Assembly (NCBI GenBank): GCA_905480565.1
Contig: CAJQQW010000011.1
Coordinates: 1-8,446, forward strand
Direction: 5' to 3'
DNA: 8,446 bases
DNA from: an uncultured Halioglobus sp.
GTDB taxonomy: Bacteria > Pseudomonadota > Gammaproteobacteria > Pseudomonadales > Halieaceae
In this document: in pieces, positions 1 to 5,731 of the stretch
Layout of the letters: each line of letters begins with the position of its first letter
Numbering within the stretch: the first letter of the stretch is position 1
The notes under the pieces: model-generated
What the model was told of the DNA's origin: nothing
Seen by the model: only the letters and a program-made list of their open reading frames with translations
Database searches by the model: none
Translations under genes and position numbers: made by a program

Positions 1-269
1 ATATGAAAATGTTTGCGCGGATGGAGGCCATGATCGGCTCCATGACCCCCAGAGAGCGCCGCAACCCGGAGCTGATTCAGGGGAGCCGCAAGCGGCGCAT
101 TACCCGGGGTTCCGGTACTGAGGTGCAGGATCTCAACCGCCTGCTGAAGCAGCACAAACAGATGCAGAAAATGATGAAAAAGATGAAGGGCGGCGGGATG
201 GAGAAGATGATGCGTGGCCTCGGTGGCATGATGCCACCCGGCGGACCGGGAGCCATGCCGCCGCGTTAG
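1..269 (+). CDS. ffh: Signal recognition particle protein Ffh (SRP54), C-terminal end, partial
   Basis: This is the 3' end of ffh; the gene begins outside the window, and the first complete codon here is at base 3. Ffh binds 4.5S RNA and the signal sequences of nascent membrane proteins, and delivers ribosomes to the receptor FtsY. The visible 88 residues are the C-terminal part of the methionine-rich M domain. The 4.5S RNA-binding helices include a [12 protein letters not shown] segment (visible residues 27-38) followed by [10 protein letters not shown]. The tail is very rich in Met, Lys and Gly ([12 protein letters not shown], then MMPPGGPG) and ends at TAG 267-269. The M domain's methionines line the signal-peptide groove (family knowledge). 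The GTPase NG domain is not in the window. The gene lies directly upstream of the rpsP operon, as in Pseudomonas. No U-tract terminator follows it, so read-through into rpsP is possible. Confidence 0.96.
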   Translation, partial: MKMFARMEAMIGSMTPRERRNPELIQGSRKRRITRGSGTEVQDLNRLLKQHKQMQKMMKKMKGGGMEKMMRGLGGMMPPGGPGAMPPR

Positions 270-347
270 GGCCGTGTCCTGTGAGCTTTCCCCGCTCATG
301 CGACGCCATAAGTCGTGGATTTACCTGAAAAAGAGTGCACTTCGGGC

Positions 348-376
348 TTTAACATGCCGTCTGTTTTCCGTATGAT
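348..376 (+). promoter_or_regulatory. Candidate sigma70 promoter for the rpsP operon
   Basis: TTTAAC (348-353) and TATGAT (371-376) are separated by 17 bases. The -10 element matches TATAAT at five of six positions; the -35 matches TTGACA at only three. The site lies in the 199-base gap between ffh and rpsP, where the trmD operon promoter is expected. A start near 383 would leave a leader of about 85 bases before rpsP. This is a match by eye and is not proven. Confidence 0.45.
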
Positions 377-411
377 ACGCCACCTTTCCGGCCTAGTGCT
401 GGTGGTTTGTC

Positions 412-452
412 GTGGGTGTGACTGCAGGAACGAGCCTGATGCCCACATTTTT
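412..452 (+). other. Possible leader hairpin with U-run just upstream of rpsP
   Basis: GTGGGTG (412-418) can pair with TGCCCAC (440-446), with two G-U pairs at the inner end. Inside it, CAGG (425-428) pairs with CCTG (435-438) around a six-base loop, leaving a six-base internal bulge on the 5' side (419-424) and one base (439) on the 3' side. Immediately after comes ATTTTT (447-452), and then the rpsP Shine-Dalgarno region. This has the outline of an attenuator or of a translational control element next to the ribosome-binding site. It contains an internal loop and the U-run is short, so termination strength is uncertain. Confidence 0.35.
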
Positions 453-453
453 C

Positions 454-457
454 AGGA
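454..457 (+). promoter_or_regulatory. Ribosome-binding site of rpsP
   Basis: AGGA lies 11 bases upstream of ATG 469. An in-frame ATG at 439 and an alternative start at 412 exist, but the S16 family begins at MVTIRLSR, so 469 is the supported start. Confidence 0.6.
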
Positions 458-468
458 AAACACGCATT

Positions 469-717
469 ATGGTAACTATTCGTCTTTCTCGAAGTGGCGC
501 CAAAAAGCGCCCCTTTTACCACGTGACAGTCACTGACAGTCGCAACTCGCGGGATGGTCGCTTCATTGAGCGCGTCGGCTTCTTTAACCCGGTAGCCCGG
601 GGTCAGGAAGAGCGTCTGCGTATCGACACCGATCGTGTCGAATACTGGCAGGGCCAGGGCGCGCAGGTTTCGGAACGTGTGGCCAAATTGTTGAAGGATG
701 CTGCTGCAGCGGCCTGA
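469..717 (+). CDS. rpsP: 30S ribosomal protein S16
   Basis: S16 is a small, basic protein that binds 16S rRNA early in 30S subunit assembly. The protein is 82 residues, the usual length for the family. It opens with [19 protein letters not shown], the S16 N-terminal signature, and continues with [21 protein letters not shown] (21-41). Residues 46-60 form the conserved [11 protein letters not shown] region, and [10 protein letters not shown] (66-75) is the C-terminal helix. It ends in a run of alanines. The reading frame is open upstream to 412, but conservation starts at ATG 469, which has AGGA 11 bases before it. It is the first gene of the rpsP-rimM-trmD-rplS operon, with rimM starting 30 bases after its stop. 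The leader carries a candidate promoter and a hairpin, described separately. Confidence 0.98.
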   Translation: MVTIRLSRSGAKKRPFYHVTVTDSRNSRDGRFIERVGFFNPVARGQEERLRIDTDRVEYWQGQGAQVSERVAKLLKDAAAAA

Positions 718-747
718 GGTGATGCCGGCTGATCGCAGGCGGTATAC

Positions 748-1290
748 ATGATTGAGTCTGCCGCTGACGGGATGCTGGTGATAGGAAAGATTACCGGCTG
801 CTACGGTCTCAAGGGCTGGGTGAAAGTCCACTCCTACACCGAGCCGCCTGAAAACTTTCTGGAATTTGGTGGTTGGCAACTGAAACGCCGTGACAGTTAT
901 GAAGCTGTCGATTTTGACAGCGGTAGTTCTCGGGGCAAGGGCCTTGTGGCCCACATAGCGGGTGTCGATGATCGCACCCTCGCAGAGGCTTACCGAGGGT
1001 GTGAAGTGTGCATCCCCGAGAGTGCTCTGCCGCCGCTGCCGGAGGGCGATTATTACTGGAAGGATTTGCAGGGTTTGCAGGTCTGGAACCGGCAGGGTGA
1101 CGACAGGGTTTTGTTCGGTGTGGTGGACTACCTGATTGAAACCGGCGCCAATGATGTACTGGTAGTAGCGGCCTGTGAAGGCAGCATAGATGAGCGGGAA
1201 CGCCTGATTCCCTATTTGCCCGGCCAGTCGGTTGGCCGGGTTGATCTGGCATCGGGAGTGATAGAGGTTGATTGGTTCGTCGACGAGTGA
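748..1290 (+). CDS. rimM: Ribosome maturation factor RimM (16S rRNA processing protein)
   Basis: RimM binds S19 and the head of the 30S subunit and assists 16S rRNA processing and assembly (family knowledge). At 180 residues it has the normal length. The N-terminal RimM domain contains [20 protein letters not shown] (11-30) followed by the conserved [10 protein letters not shown]. The C-terminal PRC-barrel domain starts near 100 with [12 protein letters not shown], where the tyrosine pair and Trp are characteristic of the S19-binding part. It continues with [10 protein letters not shown] (131-140) and RLIPYLPG (152-159), and ends [16 protein letters not shown] (737-742) stands five bases before ATG 748. 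A second in-frame ATG at 772 is possible but would place the start very close to the conserved VIGKI block. The stop TGA (1288-1290) overlaps or abuts the start of trmD, so translation of the two is likely coupled. Confidence 0.97.
   Translation: MIESAADGMLVIGKITGCYGLKGWVKVHSYTEPPENFLEFGGWQLKRRDSYEAVDFDSGSSRGKGLVAHIAGVDDRTLAEAYRGCEVCIPESALPPLPEGDYYWKDLQGLQVWNRQGDDRVLFGVVDYLIETGANDVLVVAACEGSIDERERLIPYLPGQSVGRVDLASGVIEVDWFVDE
1254..1258 (+). promoter_or_regulatory. Possible ribosome-binding site for the TTG start of trmD
   Basis: GGGAG lies inside the end of rimM, nine bases before TTG 1268. It is the only good Shine-Dalgarno match near a canonical start codon that keeps the whole conserved TrmD N-terminus. 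GTG 1292 has no comparable element. Confidence 0.4.
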
Positions 1291-2059
1291 TGTGCTCGAA
1301 CAGCAGTCTGGAGAGGGTGTCGCGCGTATTGGCGTGGTGAGTCTCTTTCCTGAGATGTTCGCCGCAGTGAGCGAACACGGCGTGACAGGTAGAGCGGTCA
1401 GAGAAGGCCTGGTGAGTCTTTTTCACCAGAATCCACGAGATTATGCAGTGGATGCTCACCGAACAGTGGATGACAGACCCTACGGCGGTGGCCCGGGTAT
1501 GTTGATGAAAATTGATCCCCTGCAGCAAGCAATTGCGGCGGCAAGGTCGGCCACGGGAGAAAGCAGCCGCGTGATTTATATGTCGCCCCAGGGGCGGCCT
1601 TTCGATCATGCCAAGGCTCTGGAATTGTCGCAACTGGATGGAATAGTGTTGCTTGCCGGGCGGTACGAGGGTGTTGACGAGCGTTTGATAGACGCCGATG
1701 TGGATGAGGAGCTGTCCATCGGTGATTACGTATTAACTGGCGGAGAACTGGCTGCCATGGTGGTGATCGATGCGGTCGTTCGCCAAAAACCCGGCGTGCT
1801 GGGTCACGGGTCATCCGCGGCGGAGGATTCGTTTGCGAATGGTCTGTTGGACTGTCCGCATTACACCAGACCAGAGGTCTATGGGGGCGAACGCGTTCCC
1901 GACATATTGCTCAGCGGCGATCACGATAAGATTCGACGCTGGCGGCTGCAACAGTCCCTGGGAAGAACATGGGAACGGCGGCCGGATTTACTGCAGAACA
2001 GGGCCCTTGGGGCCGAGGAAGAAGCGCTGTTGGCGGAGTATCTCAGGCAACGGCAGTAG
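1268..2059 (+). CDS. trmD: tRNA (guanine-N1-)-methyltransferase TrmD
   Basis: TrmD methylates G37 next to the anticodon using S-adenosylmethionine, which prevents +1 frameshifting. It is a SPOUT-fold enzyme whose trefoil knot binds the cofactor. Numbering from TTG 1268, the conserved body starts at [11 protein letters not shown] (21-31). Next come [16 protein letters not shown] (64-79), SPQGR (106-110), GRYEGVDER (131-139) and [11 protein letters not shown] (150-160), the latter three forming the knot. Arg172 and Asp187 (in AAEDSF) align with E. coli Arg154 and Asp169, the catalytic pair. HDKIRRWR and SLGRTW mark the C-terminal tRNA-binding domain. The start is uncertain: no ATG is available. 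TTG 1268 has GGGAG nine bases upstream but overlaps rimM by 23 bases; GTG 1292 begins one base after the rimM stop but lacks a ribosome-binding site. Both leave a 12-20 residue N-terminal tail compared with E. coli. Confidence 0.96.
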   Translation: MIGSSTSDVLEQQSGEGVARIGVVSLFPEMFAAVSEHGVTGRAVREGLVSLFHQNPRDYAVDAHRTVDDRPYGGGPGMLMKIDPLQQAIAAARSATGESSRVIYMSPQGRPFDHAKALELSQLDGIVLLAGRYEGVDERLIDADVDEELSIGDYVLTGGELAAMVVIDAVVRQKPGVLGHGSSAAEDSFANGLLDCPHYTRPEVYGGERVPDILLSGDHDKIRRWRLQQSLGRTWERRPDLLQNRALGAEEEALLAEYLRQRQ

Positions 2060-2068
2060 TTAAGACGC

Positions 2069-2086
2069 GCTAGCTGTGAAGCTGGC
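2069..2086 (+). other. Stem-loop with GNRA tetraloop in the trmD-rplS gap
   Basis: GCTAGCT (2069-2075) pairs with AGCTGGC (2080-2086), including one T-G wobble, around the tetraloop GTGA (a GNRA loop in RNA). It lies in the 50-base gap between trmD and rplS, ending 12 bases before the rplS Shine-Dalgarno sequence. There is no U-run, so it is not a terminator. It may insulate or tune translation of rplS, but that role is inference. Confidence 0.45.
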
Positions 2087-2098
2087 AGATGATTGAAC

Positions 2099-2103
2099 AG
2101 GAG
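2099..2103 (+). promoter_or_regulatory. Ribosome-binding site of rplS
   Basis: AGGAG stands six bases before ATG 2110 and fixes that codon as the start. The in-frame ATG at 2089 lies upstream of this element and would add seven residues not expected in L19. Confidence 0.8.
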
Positions 2104-2109
2104 TACGAC

Positions 2110-2460
2110 ATGAGCACAAATAAGGTCATATCCGAGCTTGAAGCAGAGCAGATGGGAAAGGAAATTCCCGAGTTTGGCCCCGGTGATACCGTGGTTGTGC
2201 AGGTTAAGGTAAAGGAGGGCACCCGTGAGCGCCTGCAGGCATTTGAAGGCGTATGCATAGGCAAGCGTAACCGCGCACTCAACTCCGCGTTCACGGTACG
2301 CAAGATTTCTCATGGTGTCGGTGTGGAACGTACCTTCCAGACTTACAGCCCCGTCGTCGACAGCATTTCCGTCAAACGTCGCGGTGACGTGCGTCAGGCG
2401 AAGCTGTATTACCTGCGTGAGCTGAGCGGTCGTGCTGCGAGAATCAAGGAGCGGTTGTAG
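2110..2460 (+). CDS. rplS: 50S ribosomal protein L19
   Basis: L19 lies at the interface of the 30S and 50S subunits and contributes to inter-subunit bridges. The product has 116 residues; E. coli L19 has 115. The N-terminus [14 protein letters not shown] is typical, followed by the beta-rich core with [14 protein letters not shown] (24-37), [15 protein letters not shown] (41-55) and [16 protein letters not shown] (61-76). The C-terminal L19 signature [17 protein letters not shown] spans residues 89-105, followed by [12 protein letters not shown] near-perfect AGGAG six bases before ATG 2110 decides the start. It is the last gene of the operon, 50 bases after trmD, and is followed by an intrinsic terminator. 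The strong ribosome-binding site compared with that of trmD fits the high demand for ribosomal proteins. Confidence 0.98.
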   Translation: MSTNKVISELEAEQMGKEIPEFGPGDTVVVQVKVKEGTRERLQAFEGVCIGKRNRALNSAFTVRKISHGVGVERTFQTYSPVVDSISVKRRGDVRQAKLYYLRELSGRAARIKERL

Positions 2461-2479
2461 TCGCCCTGGCGAATGTATC

Positions 2480-2506
2480 AAAAAGCGGCCATTGGCCGCT
2501 TTTTTT
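2480..2506 (+). terminator. Intrinsic terminator of the rpsP-rimM-trmD-rplS operon
   Basis: AGCGGCC (2484-2490) and GGCCGCT (2494-2500) form a perfect seven-base-pair GC-rich stem with a three-base loop. It is followed by a run of seven T (2500-2506) and preceded by five A (2480-2484), which can extend the stem with A-U pairs. It starts 20 bases after the rplS stop. The A-run means it could also work on the opposite strand, but no convergent gene is present. Confidence 0.93.
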
Positions 2507-2591
2507 GTGCCGGGAGTTTGCCGTGCCCGGCGCAGGGCCCGACTGCAGTGCGTCTGTCTGAACCTGTCGCGTTTCATGGTAGGCTCTGGCT

Positions 2592-3497
2592 ATGAGCAAA
2601 GATGCCCTGAACAGCCCCGATATCGACGCGTTTATCGACGCCATTTGGATGGAAAAGGGCCTTAGCAGTAATACCCTGGCCGCGTATCGCCGTGATCTAT
2701 CACAGTTCCATGAGTGGTTGTTGCAAAACGGTGACACTGCGATTCGTGAAGCGACGCGTCAGTCCCTGCAAGCGTATCTCGGCGCGCGCATGGAGCGTGG
2801 GCAGTCAAACCGCTCCGCAGCGAGGTTTCTGTCCTGTGCACGCGGCTTTTACCACTACCAGCTGCGCGAGGGCCGGATCTCGGTCGACCCGACACTGGAT
2901 ATTGACAGTCCTCGTCTTGGCAGGTCACTTCCCAGAGCACTGTCAGAAACCGATGTGGACAAGCTGCTGCAGGCTCCTGATTGTGCTGTGGCCCTGGAGG
3001 CAAGAGACCGCACCATGCTGGAGTTGTTATATGCCTGCGGGCTGAGGGTGAGTGAACTGATCAGTCTTGAAATGTCGCAGTTGAGCATGAATCAGGGCGT
3101 CGTGCGGGTTTTTGGTAAAGGCAGTAAGGAGCGCCTTGTGCCTGTTGGGGAGGAGGCCATGCGCTGGATGCAGCGCTACCTGGCGGGCCCCCGGGGTGAT
3201 CTTCTCAAGGGTATTCCCTCGGAGGTGGTGTTTCCCAGTCGCAGGGGGTCGCAAATGACTCGCCAGGCCTTCTGGTATCGTATTAAACTCTACGCTGAGC
3301 GGGCAGAGATCAAAAAGCACTTGTCTCCGCATACGCTGCGCCATGCATTTGCCACCCATTTACTGAATCATGGGGCGGATTTGCGTGTGGTCCAAATGTT
3401 GTTGGGACACAGCGACCTGTCGACCACTCAGATTTATACCCATGTCGCGCAGCAGCGAATGCAGGAATTACATGAGCAGCACCATCCCCGGGGTTGA
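2592..3497 (+). CDS. xerD: Site-specific tyrosine recombinase XerD
   Basis: XerD works with XerC at the dif site, under FtsK control, to resolve chromosome dimers. The 301-residue protein has an N-terminal SAM-like core-binding domain (about 1-105, with SSNTLAAYRRDLSQF at 25-39) and a C-terminal catalytic domain. All catalytic residues are visible: Arg152 in CGLRVSEL, Lys176 in FGKGSKERLVP, His247 and Arg250 in SPHTLRHAFATHLL, His273 in LLGHSDLSTTQIYTH, and the nucleophile Tyr282. They align with E. coli XerD (Arg148, Lys172, His244, Arg247, His270, Tyr279). Assignment to XerD rather than XerC rests on overall similarity and on the adjacent dsbC, as in E. coli and Pseudomonas. The start ATG 2592 has only a weak GGTAGG eight bases upstream. 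The gene begins 85 bases after the operon terminator, so it should have its own promoter, but I see no convincing one. No dif site is present. Confidence 0.95.
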   Translation: MSKDALNSPDIDAFIDAIWMEKGLSSNTLAAYRRDLSQFHEWLLQNGDTAIREATRQSLQAYLGARMERGQSNRSAARFLSCARGFYHYQLREGRISVDPTLDIDSPRLGRSLPRALSETDVDKLLQAPDCAVALEARDRTMLELLYACGLRVSELISLEMSQLSMNQGVVRVFGKGSKERLVPVGEEAMRWMQRYLAGPRGDLLKGIPSEVVFPSRRGSQMTRQAFWYRIKLYAERAEIKKHLSPHTLRHAFATHLLNHGADLRVVQMLLGHSDLSTTQIYTHVAQQRMQELHEQHHPRG

Positions 3498-3569
3498 GGA
3501 ACTAAGACGCCGGTTTTCGTTCCAAAGAGTACCGAACAGACCAAACCAGTGGCGCAGTCCACCAAAGAT

Positions 3570-3574
3570 GAGGA
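3570..3574 (+). promoter_or_regulatory. Ribosome-binding site of dsbC
   Basis: GAGGA stands six bases before ATG 3581 and favours that start over the in-frame ATG codons at 3593 and 3596, which also lie in front of the signal peptide core. Confidence 0.65.
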
Positions 3575-3580
3575 CAACAC

Positions 3581-4330
3581 ATGATTGACCGTATGATGAA
3601 AACAGCCCTTGTGGCTCTACTCCTGGCGATGGCTTCGTTGGTCAGTGCGGGCGAACCGCTGAGCGATGCGCAGGTCGAGACCCTCAGAAAGGCGCTGGAA
3701 AAACCCAACATGGGACTGAAGGTGATCAGCGCTCAAACGACCGGTGTGCCCAATCTGGTCGAGGTGCAACTGAGTGAGGGCCCAATGATTTACTCAACCC
3801 TTGAGGGTGACTACTTTATCGTCGGAGACCTTTACGAGGTCGGCCCGGAAAGCTATGTCAATCTCGCGGAGCAGCGCCGTGATGCCTTGCGCATGGAGAC
3901 ACTTGCAGAGCTGAATCGGGATGACATGATCATCTTCGCGCCCGAAAAAGAAACCCGCAGCTATATCACGGTTTTCTTTGACGATACCTGCTACTACTGC
4001 CAGAAGTTGCATGGCGAGGTCGCGGAGTTAAACGCCAATGGTGTTGAGGTGCGTTATCTCGCCTATCCCCGCGCAGGTATGAGTTCCGATGCTTACAAGA
4101 ACCTTGCGAGTGCCTGGTGCGCTGATGATCCGAATGAAACGCTGGTCAAGCTGATCAACAAGGAGTCTGTCCCCGTCAATATTTGTGAGGGCAACCCGGT
4201 CGCCGCCCAATTTCAGCTGGGTCAGGAGTTAGGCGTGCGGGGCACGCCGGCCATTATCACGGAAGGAGGCAAAATGATTCCTGGCTACCAGTCGGCCAGC
4301 GAGTTAATGGCGACGCTCGGTCTAGACTAG
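3581..4330 (+). CDS. dsbC: Periplasmic thiol:disulfide interchange protein DsbC
   Basis: DsbC is a V-shaped homodimeric disulfide isomerase that corrects wrong disulfides in periplasmic proteins and is kept reduced by DsbD. The 249-residue precursor has a signal peptide: positive N-terminus, hydrophobic TALVALLLAMASL, and a probable cleavage after VSA at residue 23. Residues of about 24-85 form the dimerisation domain, with GLKVISAQTTGVPNLVEV and the strand-rich DYFIVGDLYEV. The thioredoxin domain begins near 126 with SYITVFFDDTCYYC. The active-site cysteines are Cys137 and Cys140; the intervening pair is Tyr-Tyr, where E. coli DsbC has Gly-Tyr. Cys180 and Cys202, 22 residues apart, correspond to the structural disulfide of E. 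coli DsbC. The cis-proline is Pro223 in GTPA. It follows xerD by 83 bases with no terminator between, a conserved pairing. Confidence 0.95.
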   Translation: MIDRMMKTALVALLLAMASLVSAGEPLSDAQVETLRKALEKPNMGLKVISAQTTGVPNLVEVQLSEGPMIYSTLEGDYFIVGDLYEVGPESYVNLAEQRRDALRMETLAELNRDDMIIFAPEKETRSYITVFFDDTCYYCQKLHGEVAELNANGVEVRYLAYPRAGMSSDAYKNLASAWCADDPNETLVKLINKESVPVNICEGNPVAAQFQLGQELGVRGTPAIITEGGKMIPGYQSASELMATLGLD

Positions 4331-4344
4331 ATCGTTGCCAGAAC

Positions 4345-4371
4345 GAGACGGCTGCGCCCTGTATCCGTCTC
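4345..4371 (+). repeat. Inverted repeat after dsbC
   Basis: GAGACGG (4345-4351) and CCGTCTC (4365-4371) form a perfect seven-base-pair stem with a 13-base loop, starting 15 bases after the dsbC stop. No T-run follows on the + strand, so it is not a standard intrinsic terminator. It could protect the 3' end of a xerD-dsbC mRNA or be part of a factor-dependent terminator. The role is inference. Confidence 0.4.
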
Positions 4372-4383
4372 CCGGGCTCGCCG

Positions 4384-4429
4384 AAAAAAGCTGTCAATAA
4401 TGCGCCGACGCCCGCCGTCGCGTTGACAG
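4384..4429 (-). terminator. Possible intrinsic terminator on the - strand (inverted repeat upstream of the aminotransferase)
   Basis: CTGTCAA (4391-4397) and TTGACAG (4423-4429) are a perfect inverted repeat. Within it, CGACG (4406-4410) pairs with CGTCG (4416-4420), with two further C-G pairs and unpaired bases on the 5' side (4398-4402 and 4405). Read on the - strand, this hairpin is followed by C and six T (complement of the A-run 4384-4389), the pattern of a Rho-independent terminator. On the + strand it is followed by G-rich sequence and would not terminate. No - strand gene is seen whose transcript it would end, so it may stop antisense transcription or instead act as an operator or leader structure. 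Confidence 0.4.
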
Positions 4430-4451
4430 TGGGGGGCTGACTCAGTAGTGT
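4423..4451 (+). promoter_or_regulatory. Candidate sigma70 promoter for the aminotransferase-hom-thrC operon
   Basis: TTGACA (4423-4428) is a perfect -35 consensus. Seventeen bases later TAGTGT (4446-4451) matches TATAAT at three positions, including the important second A and final T. A start near 4458 would give a leader of roughly 50 bases. The -35 lies inside the right arm of the inverted repeat, so a protein bound there could control it. The weak -10 keeps confidence moderate. Confidence 0.4.
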
Positions 4452-4493
4452 TGCCACCCCGTTTATTGCGCGGTCTGTGGCCGCGAATCTAGC

Positions 4494-4497
4494 AGGG
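4494..4497 (+). promoter_or_regulatory. Ribosome-binding site for the GTG start of the aminotransferase
   Basis: AGGG is nine bases before GTG 4507. It supports that start over GTG 4477, which would add ten residues ([10 protein letters not shown]) lying ahead of the conserved family N-terminus. Confidence 0.5.
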
Positions 4498-4506
4498 TTG
4501 ACAGCC

Positions 4507-5697
4507 GTGGATAATGAATTTCGGCGTATCGAGCGACTGCCGCCATACGTCTTTAATATTATTGGTGATCTCAAGCAGGAGGCCAGAGCCGCCGGTGAGG
4601 ATGTCATCGATTTTGGCATGGGCAACCCTGATCAACCGACCCCCGAGCACATTGTCGACAAACTGGTAGAGACGGCGCGTCGTGGTGATACGCACCGCTA
4701 TTCGCAGTCGAAGGGCATTCCTCGCCTGCGCAAGGCGATTTGCGACTGGTACGAGCGTCGCTACAGCGTCACCTTGGACCCAGGTAAAGAGGCTATCGTG
4801 ACTCTAGGTTCCAAAGAAGGGCTCGCCCATCTGGCGTTGGCCACCACCGGGCCGGGAGACGCGATACTGGTGCCTAATCCCTCTTATCCGATACACCCCT
4901 ATGGTTTTGTGATCTCAGGCGCGGATATTCGCCACGTGCCCGCGGCGGGAAGTGAGGAAGAGTTTTTCAGCGAGTTGGAGAAAGCAATCCAGAACAGTTG
5001 GCCCCGGCCCAAAATGCTGGTGCTCAATTTCCCGTCCAACCCGACCTCTCAATGCGTTGAGCTCGACTTTTACGAGCGCGTAGTTGCCATTGCGCGGGAA
5101 CACTCGATCTGGGTGGTACAGGATCTGGCGTATGCGGATCTGTGCTACGACGGTTATGTCGCCCCCTCTATCCTGCAGGTAGAGGGAGCCCGCGAAGTCG
5201 CTGTGGAATTTTTCAGTATGTCCAAGAGTTATAATATGCCCGGCTGGCGAGTGGGTTTTTGTTGTGGCAACGAGGTGTTGATCGCGGCTCTCGCCCGCAT
5301 GAAGTCCTACCTTGACTACGGCATGTTCACTCCCATACAGGTGGCAGCGATTGCCGCGTTAGAGGGTGATCAGAGCTGTGTCGCCGAAATCAATGCAATG
5401 TACCAGTCGCGGCGGGACGTACTGTGCAGTGGACTCAACGCTGCGGGTTGGCCGGTGGCGTCGCCCAAAGCGACCATGTTTGTATGGGCCAGTGTTCCAG
5501 AATTTTATCAGGAAATGGGCTCACTGGAGTTCAGTAAGAAATTGCTGCGTGAAGCCAAGGTCGCTGTATCTCCTGGTATTGGATTCGGTGAGTATGGAGA
5601 AGGCTATGTGCGCTTCGGGCTTATTGAGAATGAGCACCGGACGCGACAGGCCATCCGCAGCATAAAACGAATGATCAGAAACGACGGCTTCGACTGA
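4507..5697 (+). CDS. alaC: AlaC-type PLP-dependent aminotransferase (probable glutamate-pyruvate/alanine transaminase)
   Basis: This is a fold-type I, class I/II aminotransferase of 396 residues from GTG 4507. It most resembles AlaC, which makes alanine from pyruvate with glutamate as donor; the substrate here is inferred. The N-terminus [21 protein letters not shown] and the motif [13 protein letters not shown] (34-46) are typical of the AlaC group. [12 protein letters not shown] (101-112) binds the cofactor phosphate. [10 protein letters not shown] holds Asn178, QDLAYADL holds Asp206 and Tyr209, and [15 protein letters not shown] holds the Schiff-base Lys240 and Arg248. Arg369 in YVRFGLIEN is the substrate carboxylate arginine. 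A longer form from GTG 4477 is possible, but conservation starts at the later codon. hom follows after 34 bases. In Pseudomonas dsbC and hom are neighbours, so this gene appears inserted there; an aminotransferase-hom-thrC order also occurs in betaproteobacteria. No signal peptide is visible; cytoplasmic. Confidence 0.88.
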   Translation: MDNEFRRIERLPPYVFNIIGDLKQEARAAGEDVIDFGMGNPDQPTPEHIVDKLVETARRGDTHRYSQSKGIPRLRKAICDWYERRYSVTLDPGKEAIVTLGSKEGLAHLALATTGPGDAILVPNPSYPIHPYGFVISGADIRHVPAAGSEEEFFSELEKAIQNSWPRPKMLVLNFPSNPTSQCVELDFYERVVAIAREHSIWVVQDLAYADLCYDGYVAPSILQVEGAREVAVEFFSMSKSYNMPGWRVGFCCGNEVLIAALARMKSYLDYGMFTPIQVAAIAALEGDQSCVAEINAMYQSRRDVLCSGLNAAGWPVASPKATMFVWASVPEFYQEMGSLEFSKKLLREAKVAVSPGIGFGEYGEGYVRFGLIENEHRTRQAIRSIKRMIRNDGFD

Positions 5698-5731
5698 CCT
5701 TTTGTAAGCGGGGCCCTTATCGGGTAAGTAA

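Noticed and set aside
280..315. Terminator after ffh
   Set aside because: Small stems exist (TGAGC with GCTCA; CGAC with GTCG), but they are short and no T-run follows either.
349..954. Open - strand frame (201 codons) opposite rpsP and rimM
   Set aside because: It is a shadow of the coding + strand; no recognisable motif.
809..1633. Open - strand frame (274 codons) opposite rimM and trmD
   Set aside because: The predicted protein is rich in Arg, His and Pro with no domain pattern, and the + strand genes here are certain.
2507..2533. GC-rich hairpin after the rplS terminator as a second terminator
   Set aside because: The eight-base-pair stem has an 11-base loop and no T-run after it, so there is no support for termination.
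2507..2591. Promoter for xerD
   Set aside because: Only poor -35/-10 pairs can be found (for example TCTGAA with TAGGCT); none was good enough to call.
2592..3497. xerD as a phage or integron integrase marking a mobile element
   Set aside because: The protein has the residue spacing of chromosomal XerD, lies beside dsbC as in other gammaproteobacteria, and no attachment site, repeat or cargo gene is near it.
3498..3523. GGAAC/GTTCC repeat between xerD and dsbC as a terminator
   Set aside because: The stem is five base pairs with a 16-base loop and no T-run follows.
4498..4526. Second TTGACA as the -35 of another promoter
   Set aside because: No -10-like sequence stands 16-18 bases downstream, and it would start transcription inside the coding region.
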